Of a DNA stretch of 64,000 bases, positions 23,036 through 34,179 are shown piece by piece. How positions within the stretch are numbered: position 1 is the first letter of the stretch; each line of letters opens with the position of its first letter. Position numbers and translations under genes: made by a program. A model generated the notes under the pieces. The model was not told the origin of the DNA, made no database searches, and worked only from the letters and a program-made list of their open reading frames with translations. The DNA lies in the NCBI RefSeq assembly GCF_000003195.3, contig NC_012870.2:14376501-14440500 (forward strand). Reading direction: 5' to 3'. The DNA comes from Sorghum bicolor. Its lineage: Eukaryota; Streptophyta; Magnoliopsida; Poales; Poaceae.

Positions 23036-23920
23036 TATATACATACCCATGGCCAGTGATCACTAACGACCAAAATATTTAAAAACATGAGTGATGTTGT
23101 CAAACATATTGTCTGCATGAGCAAGACGAACTCCTCGAAGGGAATGGGGATAGGAATAGGAATTGGAGTCACCGAGAAGGCAAGAACAGCCACAACTGTA
23201 GTTGTCTCTATGTTCGTGTCTGAGAATTGTTGGTTGTTAGTTTGTGTGGGCTTATTGTGGTCGTGTGTGTCAGGCTTCGTTGTTTTGGGGGTACGCAGCT
23301 CTCCTACCTGTTCGAGAAAAAAACAGCAACAACTCTCATTGCTTGCTCCTGCGTGCATGCATACGCAAGTCATTGTTCCAAGTCTGAGAAGTAGCATCCC
23401 GAACAAGTGATGGCGACCCAGCCTCAGAACATTTATTTCATCTCTGCGGATGAGGAATCTTCTCCCTAGTGCTGTGGTTGTGTTCCCACTTGTGTCCATA
23501 GTAGGAGCGTTGAGCAAGAGAGTTAGCTGGAGCATTGCCATGCATGAGGAACATGATGTCCCCTTGGGTCTCATACTCTGGTTGAGTTCTTGAGACGTGA
23601 CCTGATCTTGTAGCCTACAAATTTATGTTTTGTGGCGGAGTGATGTATACACACGGCCCCCTCTGGATGAAAGGAAAAGGATTCAAGGCTGCCACCGGCA
23701 GCAGCTCAAGCAAACATAGGACAGTGACCAAGAGGTGGCCGGCGAGTGAGTGGAATTTTGTATTGGCCAATTGGAACTCTCTGACTCTCTGTAGTTGCAC
23801 TCCGTGCTGATGCAAGTCATGGCAGGGAATGAAAGATGCAAACTGCCCTGTTGCAAGTAATGACAGACTGATGAAGAAATAAAGGATGAGAACTGCCCTA
23901 GATGGTAACATATTGGCCTA
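23036..23920 (+). repeat. Array unit copy 4, rest of A module plus B module
   Basis: ggccagtgatcactaacgacc, gggaataggaattggagtcac and then the B module (tggcgacccagcctcagaac, tgaggaatcttctccctag, gcgttgagcaagagagtta, ctcatactctggttgag, gatgtatacacacggcc). A 237-codon minus-strand frame (22861-23574) runs across it and into the CACTA fragment. Its B part is also open at 26618-26887, which reflects shared DNA more than a protein, because the frame is lost in other copies. Confidence 0.7.
23193..23319 (+). mobile_element. Short A-tailed retroinsertion with 13-bp duplication
   Basis: The array sequence aacagccacaact is repeated as aacagcaacaact on the far side of about 125 extra bases that end in gttcgagaaaaaaa. 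A terminal A-run plus a target duplication is the signature of target-primed insertion: a 5'-truncated LINE 3' end or a SINE. The same 3' part (acgcagctctc, ctgttcgagaaaaaaa) is present at 26640-26675, so the insertion predates the duplication of these units. Confidence 0.65.
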
Positions 23921-24240
23921 TAAATTTATTACACTTAATCAACTAAATTTTGTTGATTAAAAATTCCAAAGTTATTTTGGTTATTTTAAATTAACAAGGA
24001 TTTCCTGCTTGGATAAAGTAAATATTTATGCCTGCCTAAAACCTATTAGAAGCAAGAAGTATTCTAGAAAGAAAAAAAACTTAATATGTGAGTAATATAC
24101 AATTTCAATCCCACTCTTAGAACACTTCAGATTTTAAAGATAGCGACAGCTTTTAAATGACGCTTCACATTCATATTAGCCAAAACACAGGCACCCATGG
24201 TGAGAGAAGAAGCTTCACCATAAGAAATCAGATCAACTTG
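23921..24240 (+). repeat. Array C module
   Basis: aactaaattttgttgatt, aacaaggatttcctgcttgg, attctagaaagaaaaaaa, cccactcttagaac and gcacccatggtgagag are the C-module landmarks; close to identical at 27290-27600. Confidence 0.75.
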
Positions 24241-24740
24241 ATCGTGATAGAAGCAACTGTACTATATGTATGATAAATTAAGACACTATCTTTATGTTCA
24301 TTTATGTTTTTATATCCATATTCATTTATTTATGGCAGAGTGAAGGATGCTGCAGATTGTAACGTGCCTGAATGAATTCAAATAAGTGGCTCACTTACAT
24401 GTGCAACCAACAGCACTGGTAGGTGTCTGAGCAACATGGTGTGTATATATACACGTCCGGTGATCACTAATGCCTGAGATAGAAATAGAGAAGCACATGT
24501 GATCGATCGATTTCGTCCATGAGATTGTGTGCATGAGCAGAAGGTGGTCCTCAACGGGAATGAGAATAGGAATCGGATGCATTGGGAATGCCGGAACAAC
24601 TAAGACGGCCAGAACCTTCTTCGTACGTAGAAAGGTACCGAAGGCGCCGGAACAACGAAGACTCAGTGCTTCTCGTGTGCGATCGGCCAACCTTCTTCGT
24701 ACGTAGAAAGGTACCGAAGGCCTGTGCTGACTCCAAGCAC
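24241..24740 (+). repeat. Array unit copy 5 (A module)
   Basis: The order is the usual one: gaagcaactgtactatatg, gatgctgcagattgtaacg, gtgtatatatacacgtcc, ggtgatcactaatgcctg, agcagaaggtggtcctc. It is paired with copy 6 (27.6 kb), sharing the variant aatgcctgagatagaaatag. A 31-bp segment starting ccttcttcgtacgtag is duplicated exactly at 24615 and 24691. Confidence 0.75.
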
Positions 24741-24779
24741 TTATCACAAGAAAAAAAAGTCCCCCGCTGAAAAATCCTC

Positions 24780-25400
24780 ATCCATCTACCGACAAAATTG
24801 TACCCACAAAAATAATATATTAAAAATAGATTGTTTAGATTTATTTTAAACCTTCTCTTTACTTACTCACTCAAATTAATCCAATGACCAAGATTGCTTA
24901 TATCATCCTTCTCAGCCAACACCCACGCACGCACCTTCCACCAGATCCCTGTGATTATATTAAGAAGAAGATCACATTCATGCATGATTGGCGGTCCTGC
25001 CTTTGAAGAGTACGTTGGTTGTGCCTCTAAATCCCATACGAGGATGACCGCTCCTTACTCCCCCTCTTCCCCACCTGGCCGGCCACACCATCGCCGCGCG
25101 CGGCCGGCTCCCTCCACGCAATAATCGGCCGCCATGCGCAGCCCTCCGGCTGCCCTCTCTATCTCGGCATTGGCGACCTCCACGGCTCCACTGTGGCACG
25201 CGCGAAGGCGGCCTCCACGGTACATAGCATGCTTACGGCGTAGATCTGACGACGGCGGTTCAAGCGAATCGACATCGGGCGAAGGAAAATTGGTCGCGCG
25301 GCGAGACCCACACGGACACGTACGGGGCTACTGCTTGCTGGACATCGGGCGAAGGCAAATTTGGTATTCACAAGCGTGAATTGATCTAGCTAGGCAAGTT
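24780..25400. other. GC-rich inserted segment, possible captured gene fragment
   Basis: From about 25020 to 25370 the DNA is GC-rich (ggccggccacaccatcgccg) and breaks the array order. Open frames on both strands are below 82 codons and no domain is recognisable. The phrase gacatcgggcgaaggaaaattggt recurs at 25341 as gacatcgggcgaaggcaaatttggt, a short imperfect direct repeat. Confidence 0.35.
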
Positions 25401-25619
25401 GGCATTTTTTCTTCTATATTTGTTTTCTTTAGTTGACGTAGCCAAGCAACTTGCATCTTCTGTATTTGATTTGTTTGAATGATAGTATCCATTTTGTATT
25501 GGCTTGGGAGATCCAACACACAAAATCTTTTTTGTGCAGATGTGCTTGCAGGAAAAACAAGACAAGAAGCAGATGAATGCCCCTAGCGAGTTCACTAATG
25601 AAGATTTTTTTTTTCAAAA

Positions 25620-26430
25620 CCATCAAAGCATATACATCATTTTGGTTGCTTAATTTGTCATATATACATAGAGTACAGTTGCTTTTCACACTCATCAGAT
25701 TGTTAAGATTAATGAAGCTTGTCCACTTGGGTTCTTAGTCTCTGTCTCATCATGGGTTCTTGTATTTCGGCTAAAATAGATGTGAAGCGTCATTCAAAAG
25801 TAGTAGTTATCTTTAAAAACTAAAGGGTTCTAAGAGTGTGACTGAATTGCATATTATCCATAAATTAACTTTGTTTTTCTTTTTAGAATAGTTCTTGCTT
25901 GTAATAGCTTCCAGATAAATCTTTATATTATCCAAGCAGGAAATTCTTGTTGATTTAAAATAACTAAAAATTCAGAATTTTTTAATCAACAAATTAGGTT
26001 AATTGTAATAATAATATTGGCCAATGTGTTATCGTTGAATTTAGAGTAGTCTTAGTCCTTGTTGATTTAAAATAACAAAAAATTCAGATTTTTTTAATCA
26101 ACAAATTTTGGTTAACATATCATTTAATTTAGAGCAGTCTCAGTCCTTTATTTCTTCAGTCTATCATTACTTGCATCACATAGATTGGCCAATGTGTTAT
26201 CGTTTAATTTAGAGCAGTCTCAGTCCTTTATTTCTTGAGTCTGCCATTACTTGCATCAGGGCAGTTTCCATCCTCTATCAACCTTCAGTCTGTCATTAGT
26301 TGTTGTTAGAGTGCACAACGGAATCTATCGTTTCATTCAGAGCAGTCCGGTCCTTTATTTCTTGAGTTTGCCGTTACTTGCATCAGGGCAGTTTTCATCC
26401 TCTATCAACCTTTAGTTTGTCATTACTTGT
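25620..26430 (-). repeat. Inverted array C module with internal reiterations
   Basis: Here the C module runs backwards: acagttgcttttcacac, cagattgttaagattaatgaag, tctgtctcatcatgggt, gtgaagcgtcattcaaaagtag, ccaagcaggaaattcttgttg are reverse complements of landmarks at 28540-28860. The end is reiterated: a block with tttagagcagtctcagtcc, tttatttcttnagtctnccattacttgcatc appears at about 26125, 26205 and, more diverged, 26335. It lies between forward copies on both sides. Confidence 0.75.
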
Positions 26431-26623
26431 TGTTAGAGTGCACAGCGAAATCTGACCTAGCTCGCAATACCCATGAGTCATTAGCTCCTCGGGCCTAGAT
26501 CGTCCAGTGAAGCCCACAACATATACAAGCCTTAGACTAGCCTGATATATAGGTTAGAATCGTCCCCCGTCTTACATGTTGTGCTCCATATTATCAATTA
26601 CTAATGTGGGACTAAACCTAACA
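26431..26623 (-). mobile_element. Possible solo LTR or TRIM-like element
   Basis: The segment runs tgttagagtg to cctaaca. On the minus strand it starts tgttaggtttagtcccacat, a beginning common among small plant LTR/TRIM elements, and it ends in taaca. It interrupts the array directly before a truncated copy of the A-tailed insertion. No target duplication is clear and a second LTR is absent. Confidence 0.35.
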
Positions 26624-26634
26624 CTTAATATAAA

Positions 26635-27615
26635 AAGATACGCAGCTCTCGTGCCTGTTCGAGAAAAAAAAAACCAGCAACAACTCACACCGCTTGCTCC
26701 TGCGTGCACAATATACGTAGGTCATCATTCCAAGTCTTAGAAGGAGCATCCCAAACATACACCGGTGACCTGGCCTTAGAACATTTGTTTCATCTCCGTA
26801 GATGATGAATCTTCTCCCTAGTGCTGTGGTTGTGTTCCCACTTGTGCGCATAGTAGGAGCGTTGCGCGAGAGTGTTACCTGGAGCATTGCGACTCATGAG
26901 GAACACGATGTTCTCTCTTGTGTCTCATATTCTGGTCGAGTTCTTGAGACGTGACTCCTCTTGTAGCCTACAAATTTATGTTTTGTGGCACGAGTGATGT
27001 ATACCCACGGCCCCCCTCTAGATGAAAGGAAAAGGATACAGGGCCGCCACCGGCAGCAGCTTTACAAGCAAACATAGGACAGTGACCAAGATGTGGCCGG
27101 CGAGTGAGCGGAATTTTGTATTGGCCAATTGGAACTCTCTGACTCTCCGTGCTGATGCGTCATGTGGCAGCAGGCAATGAAGGATGGAAACTGCCTTGAT
27201 GCAAGTAATGACAGACTGATGAAGAAATAAAAAGGATGGGAACTTCCCTAGATTAGATGGTAACATATTGACCTATAAGTTTATTATACACTTAATCAAC
27301 TAAATTTTGTTGATTAAAAATTCCAAAGTTAATTTGGTTATTTTAAATTAACAAGGATTTCCTGCTTGGATAAAGTAAATAATATTTATTCCTACCTAAA
27401 ACCTATTAGAAGCAAGAAATATTCTAGAAAGAAAACACTTAATTTGTGAGTAATATGCAATTTCAATCCCACTCTTACTTAGAACCCTTCAGATTTAAAG
27501 ATAGCGACAACTTCTAAATGGTGCTTCACATTCTTATTAGCCAAAATAAGCACCCATGGTGAAAGAGGGAGAGACTAGCCCCAAATGGATAAGCTTCACC
27601 ACAAGAAATCAGATC
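26635..27615 (+). repeat. Array unit, B and C modules
   Basis: It begins with the A-tailed insertion remnant (acgcagctctcgtgcc) and continues as B (acctggccttagaacat, gatgaatcttctccctag) and C modules, nearly the same as 23290-24240. The pairing with 23-24 kb shows a secondary duplication of about 3.4 kb. Confidence 0.75.
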
Positions 27616-28060
27616 AATCTGATCTTGATAGAAGCAACTGTACTATATGTATCATAAATTAAGACACTATCTTCATGTTCATTTAATTTTTTTATATCCA
27701 TATTAATTTATTTATGGCAGGGTGAAGGATACTGCAGATTGTAACGTGCCTGAATGAATTCAAATAAGTGGCTCACTTGCATGTGCAACCAACACCGCTG
27801 GTGTCTCAGCAACATTAATTTGTGTATATATACACACGTCCGGTGATCACTAATGCCTGAGATAGAAATAGAGAAGGCACAAGTGATTTCATCCATGAGA
27901 TTGTGTGCATGAGCAGAAGGTGGTCCTCAAAGGGAATGAGAAATAGGAATCAGAGGCATCAGGAATGCCGGAACAACAATAAGAGTCAGCGCCTCTTGTG
28001 TGCGATCGGCCAGTACCTTCTTCGTAGAAAGGTACCGAAGGCCTGTGCTGACTCCAAGTA
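27616..28060 (+). repeat. Array unit copy 6 (A module)
   Basis: gaagcaactgtactatatg, tgcagattgtaacgtgcc, gtgtatatatacacacgtcc, ggtgatcactaatgcctgag and gatcggccagtaccttcttcg match copy 5, but without copy 5's 76-bp internal duplication. Confidence 0.8.
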
Positions 28061-28829
28061 GTTCTCCTCATACATGAAGCGCAAATTGGGTGTGTCCATA
28101 GGATTGAAGAGGAGAGTTGCTGAGATAACACATGAGAGATAGACCGCCATCCATCAGACAAAGGCTGAGTCAGCTTACATGAGTGAGTGCTTCGGTTAAC
28201 CGTGAAGAGACCAAGATCAAGTACCAGGAAGCTCTGTGCTGTGTTGCTGAGTTAACACAGAGATTGACTCTTAATTGATCAATAATAATTCACAACACTC
28301 CCCCTTATCAATTAACTCCTTGTAGGCTCCACTATTCATACATCACTATAAATCTTTAGGAAACACTATGGGAAAACCAAAGTAATACCGAATGCAAATA
28401 ATGACAGACTAGGTTAATAGAGGATGGAAACTGCCCTGATGCAAGTAATGACAGACTGAAGAAATAGAGGACTGAGACTGATCTAAACGATAACACATGG
28501 CCAATATGTTATTACAATTAACCATAATTTGTTGATTAAAAAATTCTGAAGTTTTGGTTATTTTAAATCAACAAGGATTTCCTGCTCGGATAATGTAAAG
28601 ATATATCTGGAAGCTACTACAAGCAAGAACTATTCTAAAAAACAAAAAAAAATATGGATAATATGCAATTCAATCACACTCTTGAGAACCCTTTAGTTTT
28701 TAAAGATAACGACTACTTTTGAATGGCGCTTCACATCTATATTAGCCGAAATGCAAGCACCCATGGTGAGACAGAGATTCAGAACCCAAGTGGACAAGCT
28801 TCATTAATCTTAACAATCTGATGAGTGTG
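28061..28829 (+). repeat. Array linker and C module
   Basis: 28180-28320 carries aggaagctctgtgctgtgttg (related to 47100-47130). From 28390 the C module follows in forward orientation (gatgcaagtaatgacagactg, aacaaggatttcctgctcgg, gcacccatggtgagac). It is the closest forward counterpart of the inverted copy at 25.6-26.3 kb. Confidence 0.65.
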
Positions 28830-29269
28830 ATAAAAGCAACTGTACTCTATGTATGACGAAATAAAACACTATCTTCATATTCATGCATGGTAGAGGAAAT
28901 GATGCTAGCTATAGATTGTAACAGTACCTGAATGAATTTCAATAAATTACTCACTTGCATGTGCCACCAACAACCACCGGTGTCTCAACAACATGTGTGT
29001 ACATAAGTACATTAGTGTATATATATACGCATGGCCGGCCGGTGATCACTAAACCACCAAGAGATCATGGAAAGGCACGAGTGATGTCGTCCATGATATT
29101 GTGCGTGTGAGCAGAAGGCAGTACTCAAAGGGGATGGGATCGAATAGGAATATGATGCACCAGGAAGGCAGGAACAAGAGTAGTAAGTCTTAGCCCTTCC
29201 TCCTATACGTGCACAGCATGCAGAACACATCATCCCTGGCCAGAGAAGGAGCATGTTAAATGCCACATT
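28830..29269 (+). repeat. Array unit copy 7 (A module), split by CACTA-1
   Basis: gcaactgtactctatgtatg, ccaccaacaaccaccggtg, the tgtatatatatacgcatgg stretch, cggtgatcactaaaccacc, then catgcagaacacatcatcc. It stops at gccacatt, where the CACTA element enters, and resumes at 33993. Confidence 0.75.
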
Positions 29270-29744
29270 CACTACGGGAGAATCAAAATTCCCCGAGTGT
29301 CAAAGGCTTCCCCGAGAGCCAAAAATCGAGCACTCGGGGAAGCCAGTCTTCCCCGAGTATTGCTCTCGGGGAAGAATTGCACTCGGGGAAGAGAGGCTTC
29401 CCCGAGTGCCGTAGCCTACCTGGCACTCGGGGAAGAATGACACTCGGAAAAAGTCCTCTTCCCCGAGCGCAACACTCGGGGAAGAGCCGCTCTCGGGAAA
29501 GAAAAGTGTTCCGTGACGTCCCAGACAGACGGCACCGTTGGGGTTTAAAATAAAAAAATTCTTCCCCGAGTGCCAAAAAAACACTCGGGGAAGGCGCTCT
29601 TTCCCGAGTGCTGAATTCTGACACTCGGGAAAAATACTGGCTTCCCCGAGTGCTGCTGTCCTGGCACTCGGGGAAGAGGCCCTTCCTCGAGAGCCAAGGA
29701 AGGCACTCGGGGAAGTTTTTTTGTTTTTTTTGTTTTTTTGCCCA

Positions 29745-30620
29745 GTTTTTTTCTGATGCCTTCTCACATTATTTCAAACTTCTTGTTCAAATTTGGGGAT
29801 ATTTAAACTTCTTTAAGTATATTTCATTTGTTTTTTTACGTTTCATTGATTTTTTTTGCAAACTTCAAATTTGAACTGCAGGTGCATTAAATAATGGAAT
29901 TTCTTTATTCAAAAAAATGATATTCTCGATATTTGGTTTATGCTAAGACCGTATCCAAAACCTCAAATGAAATGTGAAACATCTTGTTGTCGTAACATAA
30001 GATACAACTTGCGGAAAAAATGTTTTTAAATTATATAAAATCCGTAAAAAATCCAAAAATCAAAAAACTTGTCTGGGCGTCATGTTATCGCATGTAGAGG
30101 CTATGATAAAAAATTGAGAAGATTTCGAACAAATTATGACGTCAGATGTCTAAAACCCAGACATCTACTCATGTGATCACTTATGATCATGTGGAGAGAT
30201 GTGTGGGTTTTAGACATCTAACGTCGTAACTTGTTTGAAACCTTCTCAATTTTTTATCATAGCCTCTACATGCGATAACACGACGCCTCGACAAGTTTCG
30301 TGAATTTTGGACTTTGTTCGGATTTTATATAATTTAAAAACACTTTCCCCACAAGTTCTTGGTCATGTTATGACAATAAGATGCTCGACATTTCGTGTGA
30401 GTTTCTGGACACGGCCTCAACATACAAGAAATATCATGAATATTATTATTTGAAGCACTAAATTTTATTATTTCATATACTTGCAGTTCAAATTTGAAAT
30501 ATGCAAAAGAAATTCAACAAAATGAAAAAACTAACAAAATATAACAAAAAAAGTTAAAATTATTCCAAATTTAAACAAGAAGTTTCAAATAACATGGGAA
30601 GGCCTCACAAAAAAAAAAAT
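29745..30620. repeat. Giant palindrome inside CACTA-1
   Basis: Two arms of about 425 bases are inverted copies around about 30180. Examples are gtagaggctatgataaaaaattgag (30095) against the reverse of caattttttatcatagcctctac (30245), and aaacttcttgttcaaattt (29778) against aaatttaaacaagaagttt (30570). Beyond the right arm lies another short block of the subterminal motif (30645-30722), so an internal copy of the element end is present. Confidence 0.85.
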
Positions 30621-30654
30621 AGAGAAAAAAGAATAAAAAAAAATTCTTCCCCGA

Positions 30655-33500
30655 GTGCCTTCTGTTGCACTAGGGAAAATAGCCTTACCCGAGAGTCAAA
30701 ACATGGCACTCGGGGAAGAAATTGAAAAAAAAAGCCAGCCAACAAATAGACCAGCCGGCCCACCAACACCCCCTAACCCTATCTCTCTCTTCCCTCTCTC
30801 CCCACGCGCGCCCTCCCAGCCACGGCGCCCCGCCGCCGCCTCCACCGCGCTCACTCCGCCCCGAACCCACCCCTCCCCGCCCCGCCCCAGCCGCGGCCCG
30901 CTCGGCGGCGGCGCGTCCAAGCCATGCCCTGCCCGGCGCCGCTTCGCCCCACTCTGGCCGGCCGTCGGCCACCGGATCCGGTGGCAGGATGAGGCGGATC
31001 CATGGCGGACGTCAGCAGCGGCGGCGGCGGCGGCGGAAGCGTCCGGTGGCAGGATGAGGTGGATCCCGAACTGCGCTCTCTCGTCTACTCTTTCCATCTA
31101 TCCTGGAGCGCGATTGACGTACTGCCGCGATTGTTTGTTCGATCTGGTGTTTAGGGGGTGTTTATTTAGGGTTCAACTCGTGTCTCCTGGGCGAAATCCG
31201 CGAAGAATGCATTAGTTTCCGGATCGATGCGATGCGTGTTCAATTCAATCGCCTAGCGATGCGATTGGCTATTTCTTCATCTGTTAAATTGATATAATCA
31301 CCCGGTCGGATTTTCTTCTCAACTTTCTGTGTCCAGAGAGGAGACAATGGCTGGATTATGCAGGGCTCTGCACAAGGGCAGATCACCTCCGGAGGGCCTT
31401 GACCAATACGTAGCAGATTTCGAGGAGGCCACATTCGAGAAAGCAACAGGGTGCCTTACTAACTTCATCCTCACTTACACCAATCCACTAATCCAGTACC
31501 ACGGACACAATGTGCTTTGGTTTCAGATTTCTGGCTAGTTTGTTCTGCATTTGTTTACATGCTTCTGCTGATTAGCATCATGCCCCCACTCGCAACAAAG
31601 AAATGCTATGCAATCCATAATCTTATTTCGGTTTGCATTTCACTGATTCAGCCTCACTTGCTTCTGGCCTAATTTAATATAATATTTTGGTTTGTCAGAT
31701 CGACTACATGAAAATGATATCTATCAGGGTCAGTTTCGGCCAAAAAGAGGCAAAACTAAAGGCTAAGATTGCTGCAGACCGTAAACAAAAGATGCAAATG
31801 GTGCACCAGATGATGCAGTCGGCTAACATGGTTCAAGCTATTCAGGGAGTCAATAGTTCTAACATGGTTCAAGCAAATGGTGCATCAAATTTTTCTGAAA
31901 CAGTAGCACATTGCAGTATTCAGGTCACGGAAACTGAACCAAGCATGTCCCTCGTTTCTCAGGTAAGCTTGCCAATCAATTTCACATATATAGCCACGAT
32001 ACTAGCAGACCAAGGAAGGCTTGCGGCATGATCAACAAGATCAACAAGCTTTTGAATAACTAATTATTAATTATCAGATCAAAACCACATAGAGAGAGTA
32101 ATCCAGGGGCATGAACAGCTCTTGATGCGTCTAGTAGCAGTTAATATTTTGTGTTCTGATCCTGAAAAATGCTCTGATCCTGAAAAATTGTTAGATGAAT
32201 GTGCTGATCCTAATATTGTGTTCTGTATCTATGAAAGTTAATATTTTGGTTGGTAATAAAAGGAATGTTCATCATCTATCATCTATTAAATAATAAACAC
32301 TACTATATATGATTTGAATTATGTCAATCTAATTTAGCACATGTAACTTCCATAGCCTATCCACTGAAAGATATTTTGACAAGCCTCTGTTTTTTACAGG
32401 AGCAGGCCTAACTGATTCCAATCCCCTCGTGCTCAAAGGGAACATATCAAGAACGTTAAGAAGAAAATGTGCTATTGCTCTACCACTGTAGTAACTTTAT
32501 CATATTCTATAAAGTGTAGGATCGGCTACTAGACTATATTGAGTGTATACTAATCAAGGTTATTTCTGTACTAATACACAATCGGTTCCTTGTTCAGGAT
32601 ATGATCCGTTTGGATGCCTAATTATCATAGTTATTAAATGGAGAGTTGTTAAATGGAGAGTTGCCTAATGATCCGTTTGGATGCCTAATTATCATAGTTA
32701 CCTGCTGTGTCTTAATGTTTCATTTCTTACTGTAACCACGTGCTCATTGGTTGATTCTATTTATCTTGTTTTGACTGTAGTAGGTAGGGACCAGAGAGAT
32801 GTGCAGTAGCTGTTGCTGCATTGCCAGCCCGTGGCCATTTAGGAAACAATAGCTACTTGACTCCTACTTATATTTGTAACTTTGCAGCTTCGCTCTTGTC
32901 ATCTTGTGACTTTGCTTTACAATAGAGACTTATTGGTTGCTATGATTTTTCAGGTGCTTATAACCAGTGCACTAATTGAAGGCAAACTACTCGTCATTTT
33001 CTTCATTGGTGTTTGTAGCATTAGTATGAAGGCAAGCTGCTCCTTATCATATTCATCTGTTCATACCTGTATGTTGCCAAAAACTTGTATGTTAGTTGGC
33101 AGATAGCAGAATCGAATGACTTGAATATTTCCTTCAAGATAATGATTTTCTCTTTGAATGTCATTCTGCTTTTGTTTTTGGAGCAGAGCTAGACCCGGCC
33201 ACATGCCTAGTGTTCTATCAATAATGATTCTCTTCGAATGTCATTTTGCTATTGCAATTTTCATCTCTTGAGAATAATGTGCTATCTGTACTGCATCTTT
33301 GATAAGCACCGGTGGTTTTAGTTAGTGAAAAATACTTCTTACTAATAACTCTGTGTTATCTTCGTTTCTATTGGTTTGTGATTTTGCAATAGTAGATAAG
33401 CCATGCACTGAGAGGAAGCATAGAGCTGTTCATATGGTTATAATGTGTATATATCAATTTTGGATTAATGTGCATGTATAGATTTTAACTAGGCAAAGGA
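30655..33500 (+). pseudogene. Gene-like cargo of CACTA-1 (possible captured gene)
   Basis: After a CT-rich leader there is a GC-rich exon-like block (30780-31090), then AT-rich intron-like DNA. Two exon-like pieces follow: 31347-31540 (product including LCRALHKGRSPPEGLDQYVA) and 31700-31960 (a lysine/methionine/glutamine-rich stretch, KAKIAADRKQKMQMVHQM). The base change from GC-rich 5' end to AT-rich 3' end is typical of grass genes. I do not recognise the family, and frames are broken between pieces. The rest, to 33500, is AT-rich without long frames. This could be a captured host gene or the decayed CACTA gene itself. Confidence 0.4.
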
Positions 33501-33992
33501 TTTTTTTAAAAAAATAAAAAAATAGGCTTCCCTGAGTGCTTGGGCTGCGGCACTCGGGGAAGAGGGTTCCTTCCCCGAGTGCCTGGGCTGCGGCGCGGCG
33601 CTCGGGGAAGAGGGTTTCTTCCCCGAGTGTCTGAGTTGCGGCGCTCGGGGAAGAGGGTTTCTTCCCCGAGTGCCTGGGCTGCGGCGCTCGGGAAAGAGGG
33701 TGTCTTCCCCGAGTGTTGCACTCGGGGAAGAAAAATTTTAAAAAGAGAGAGAAGGAAACGGCGCCGTCTGCTCACCAACGGCGTCAACTCGTCCCTGAGT
33801 GCTAGACGGCTCTCGGGAAAGCCTTCCCCGAGTGCACGATTTTCGGCTCTCGGGGAAGACGCCTTTCCCGTGAAGAGATACCCCGGGCCCTCTTCCCCGA
33901 GTGTTGCACTCGGGGAAGGCTTCTCCGAGTGCAACTGGGCCTTCCCCGAGTGCATTTGACACTAGGGGAAGCCTCTGCTTCCCGTAGTGATT

Positions 33993-34170
33993 GCCTTTCA
34001 CATCTGCTGAGGATCGAGGGATCTTGTCCCTCACGTTGTGGGCTCTCTTCCGCTTGTGTCATAGAAATAGCATTAGATGGAGTGTTGGGACGCGCGAGAA
34101 AGAAATGCCATGCATGTTAGACATTTAGGCAAATTGAGGCAAAATTTAATTTTTAAAAATTAATAAAATA
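33993..34170 (+). repeat. Array unit copy 7 continued (B module)
   Basis: gcctttcacatctgctgagg, then ttgtgggctctcttccgcttgtgtc match the B module elsewhere and join to the half at 29269. Confidence 0.65.
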
Positions 34171-34179
34171 TTTGTGACA

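Larger units (their letters stand above)
29270..33989. mobile_element. CACTA-1: complete non-autonomous CACTA element, 4.72 kb
   Basis: Ends are cactacggga and, inverted, cactacggga, flanked by an exact ATT duplication (29267-29269, 33990-33992). Both subterminal regions are packed with ttccccgagtgc and gcactcggggaa in both orientations (29283-29720, 33520-33980), the binding-site layout expected for a CACTA transposase. The interior holds a long palindrome and a gene-like segment but no recognisable TNP1 or TNP2 gene, so it depended on a transposase in trans. The array continues on both sides, giving independent proof of the borders. Confidence 0.95.

Noticed and set aside
22861..23574. 237-codon minus-strand ORF as a protein gene
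   Set aside because: It crosses the border of a CACTA fragment and an A-tailed insertion. Its similarity to frames at 26618-26887 and 47867-48235 follows from shared repeat DNA, and other copies have stops.
29283..29767. Overlapping ORFs in the 29.3-29.8 kb region (up to 155 codons)
   Set aside because: They are translations of the CACTA subterminal repeat ttccccgagtgc, giving repetitive SPSV/LGEE-type peptides.
30655..31215. 186-codon proline-rich ORF as an intact gene
   Set aside because: It starts in the CACTA end repeat and runs through a CT-rich leader; two other frames are open over the same GC-rich DNA.
33506..33959. ORFs of 139 and 149 codons at 33.5-33.96 kb
   Set aside because: Again read-through of CACTA subterminal repeats on both strands, not genes.
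29283..33980. CRISPR-like array because of short regularly repeated motifs
   Set aside because: The motif is short, present in both orientations, unevenly spaced and lies inside CACTA ends of a plant genome.
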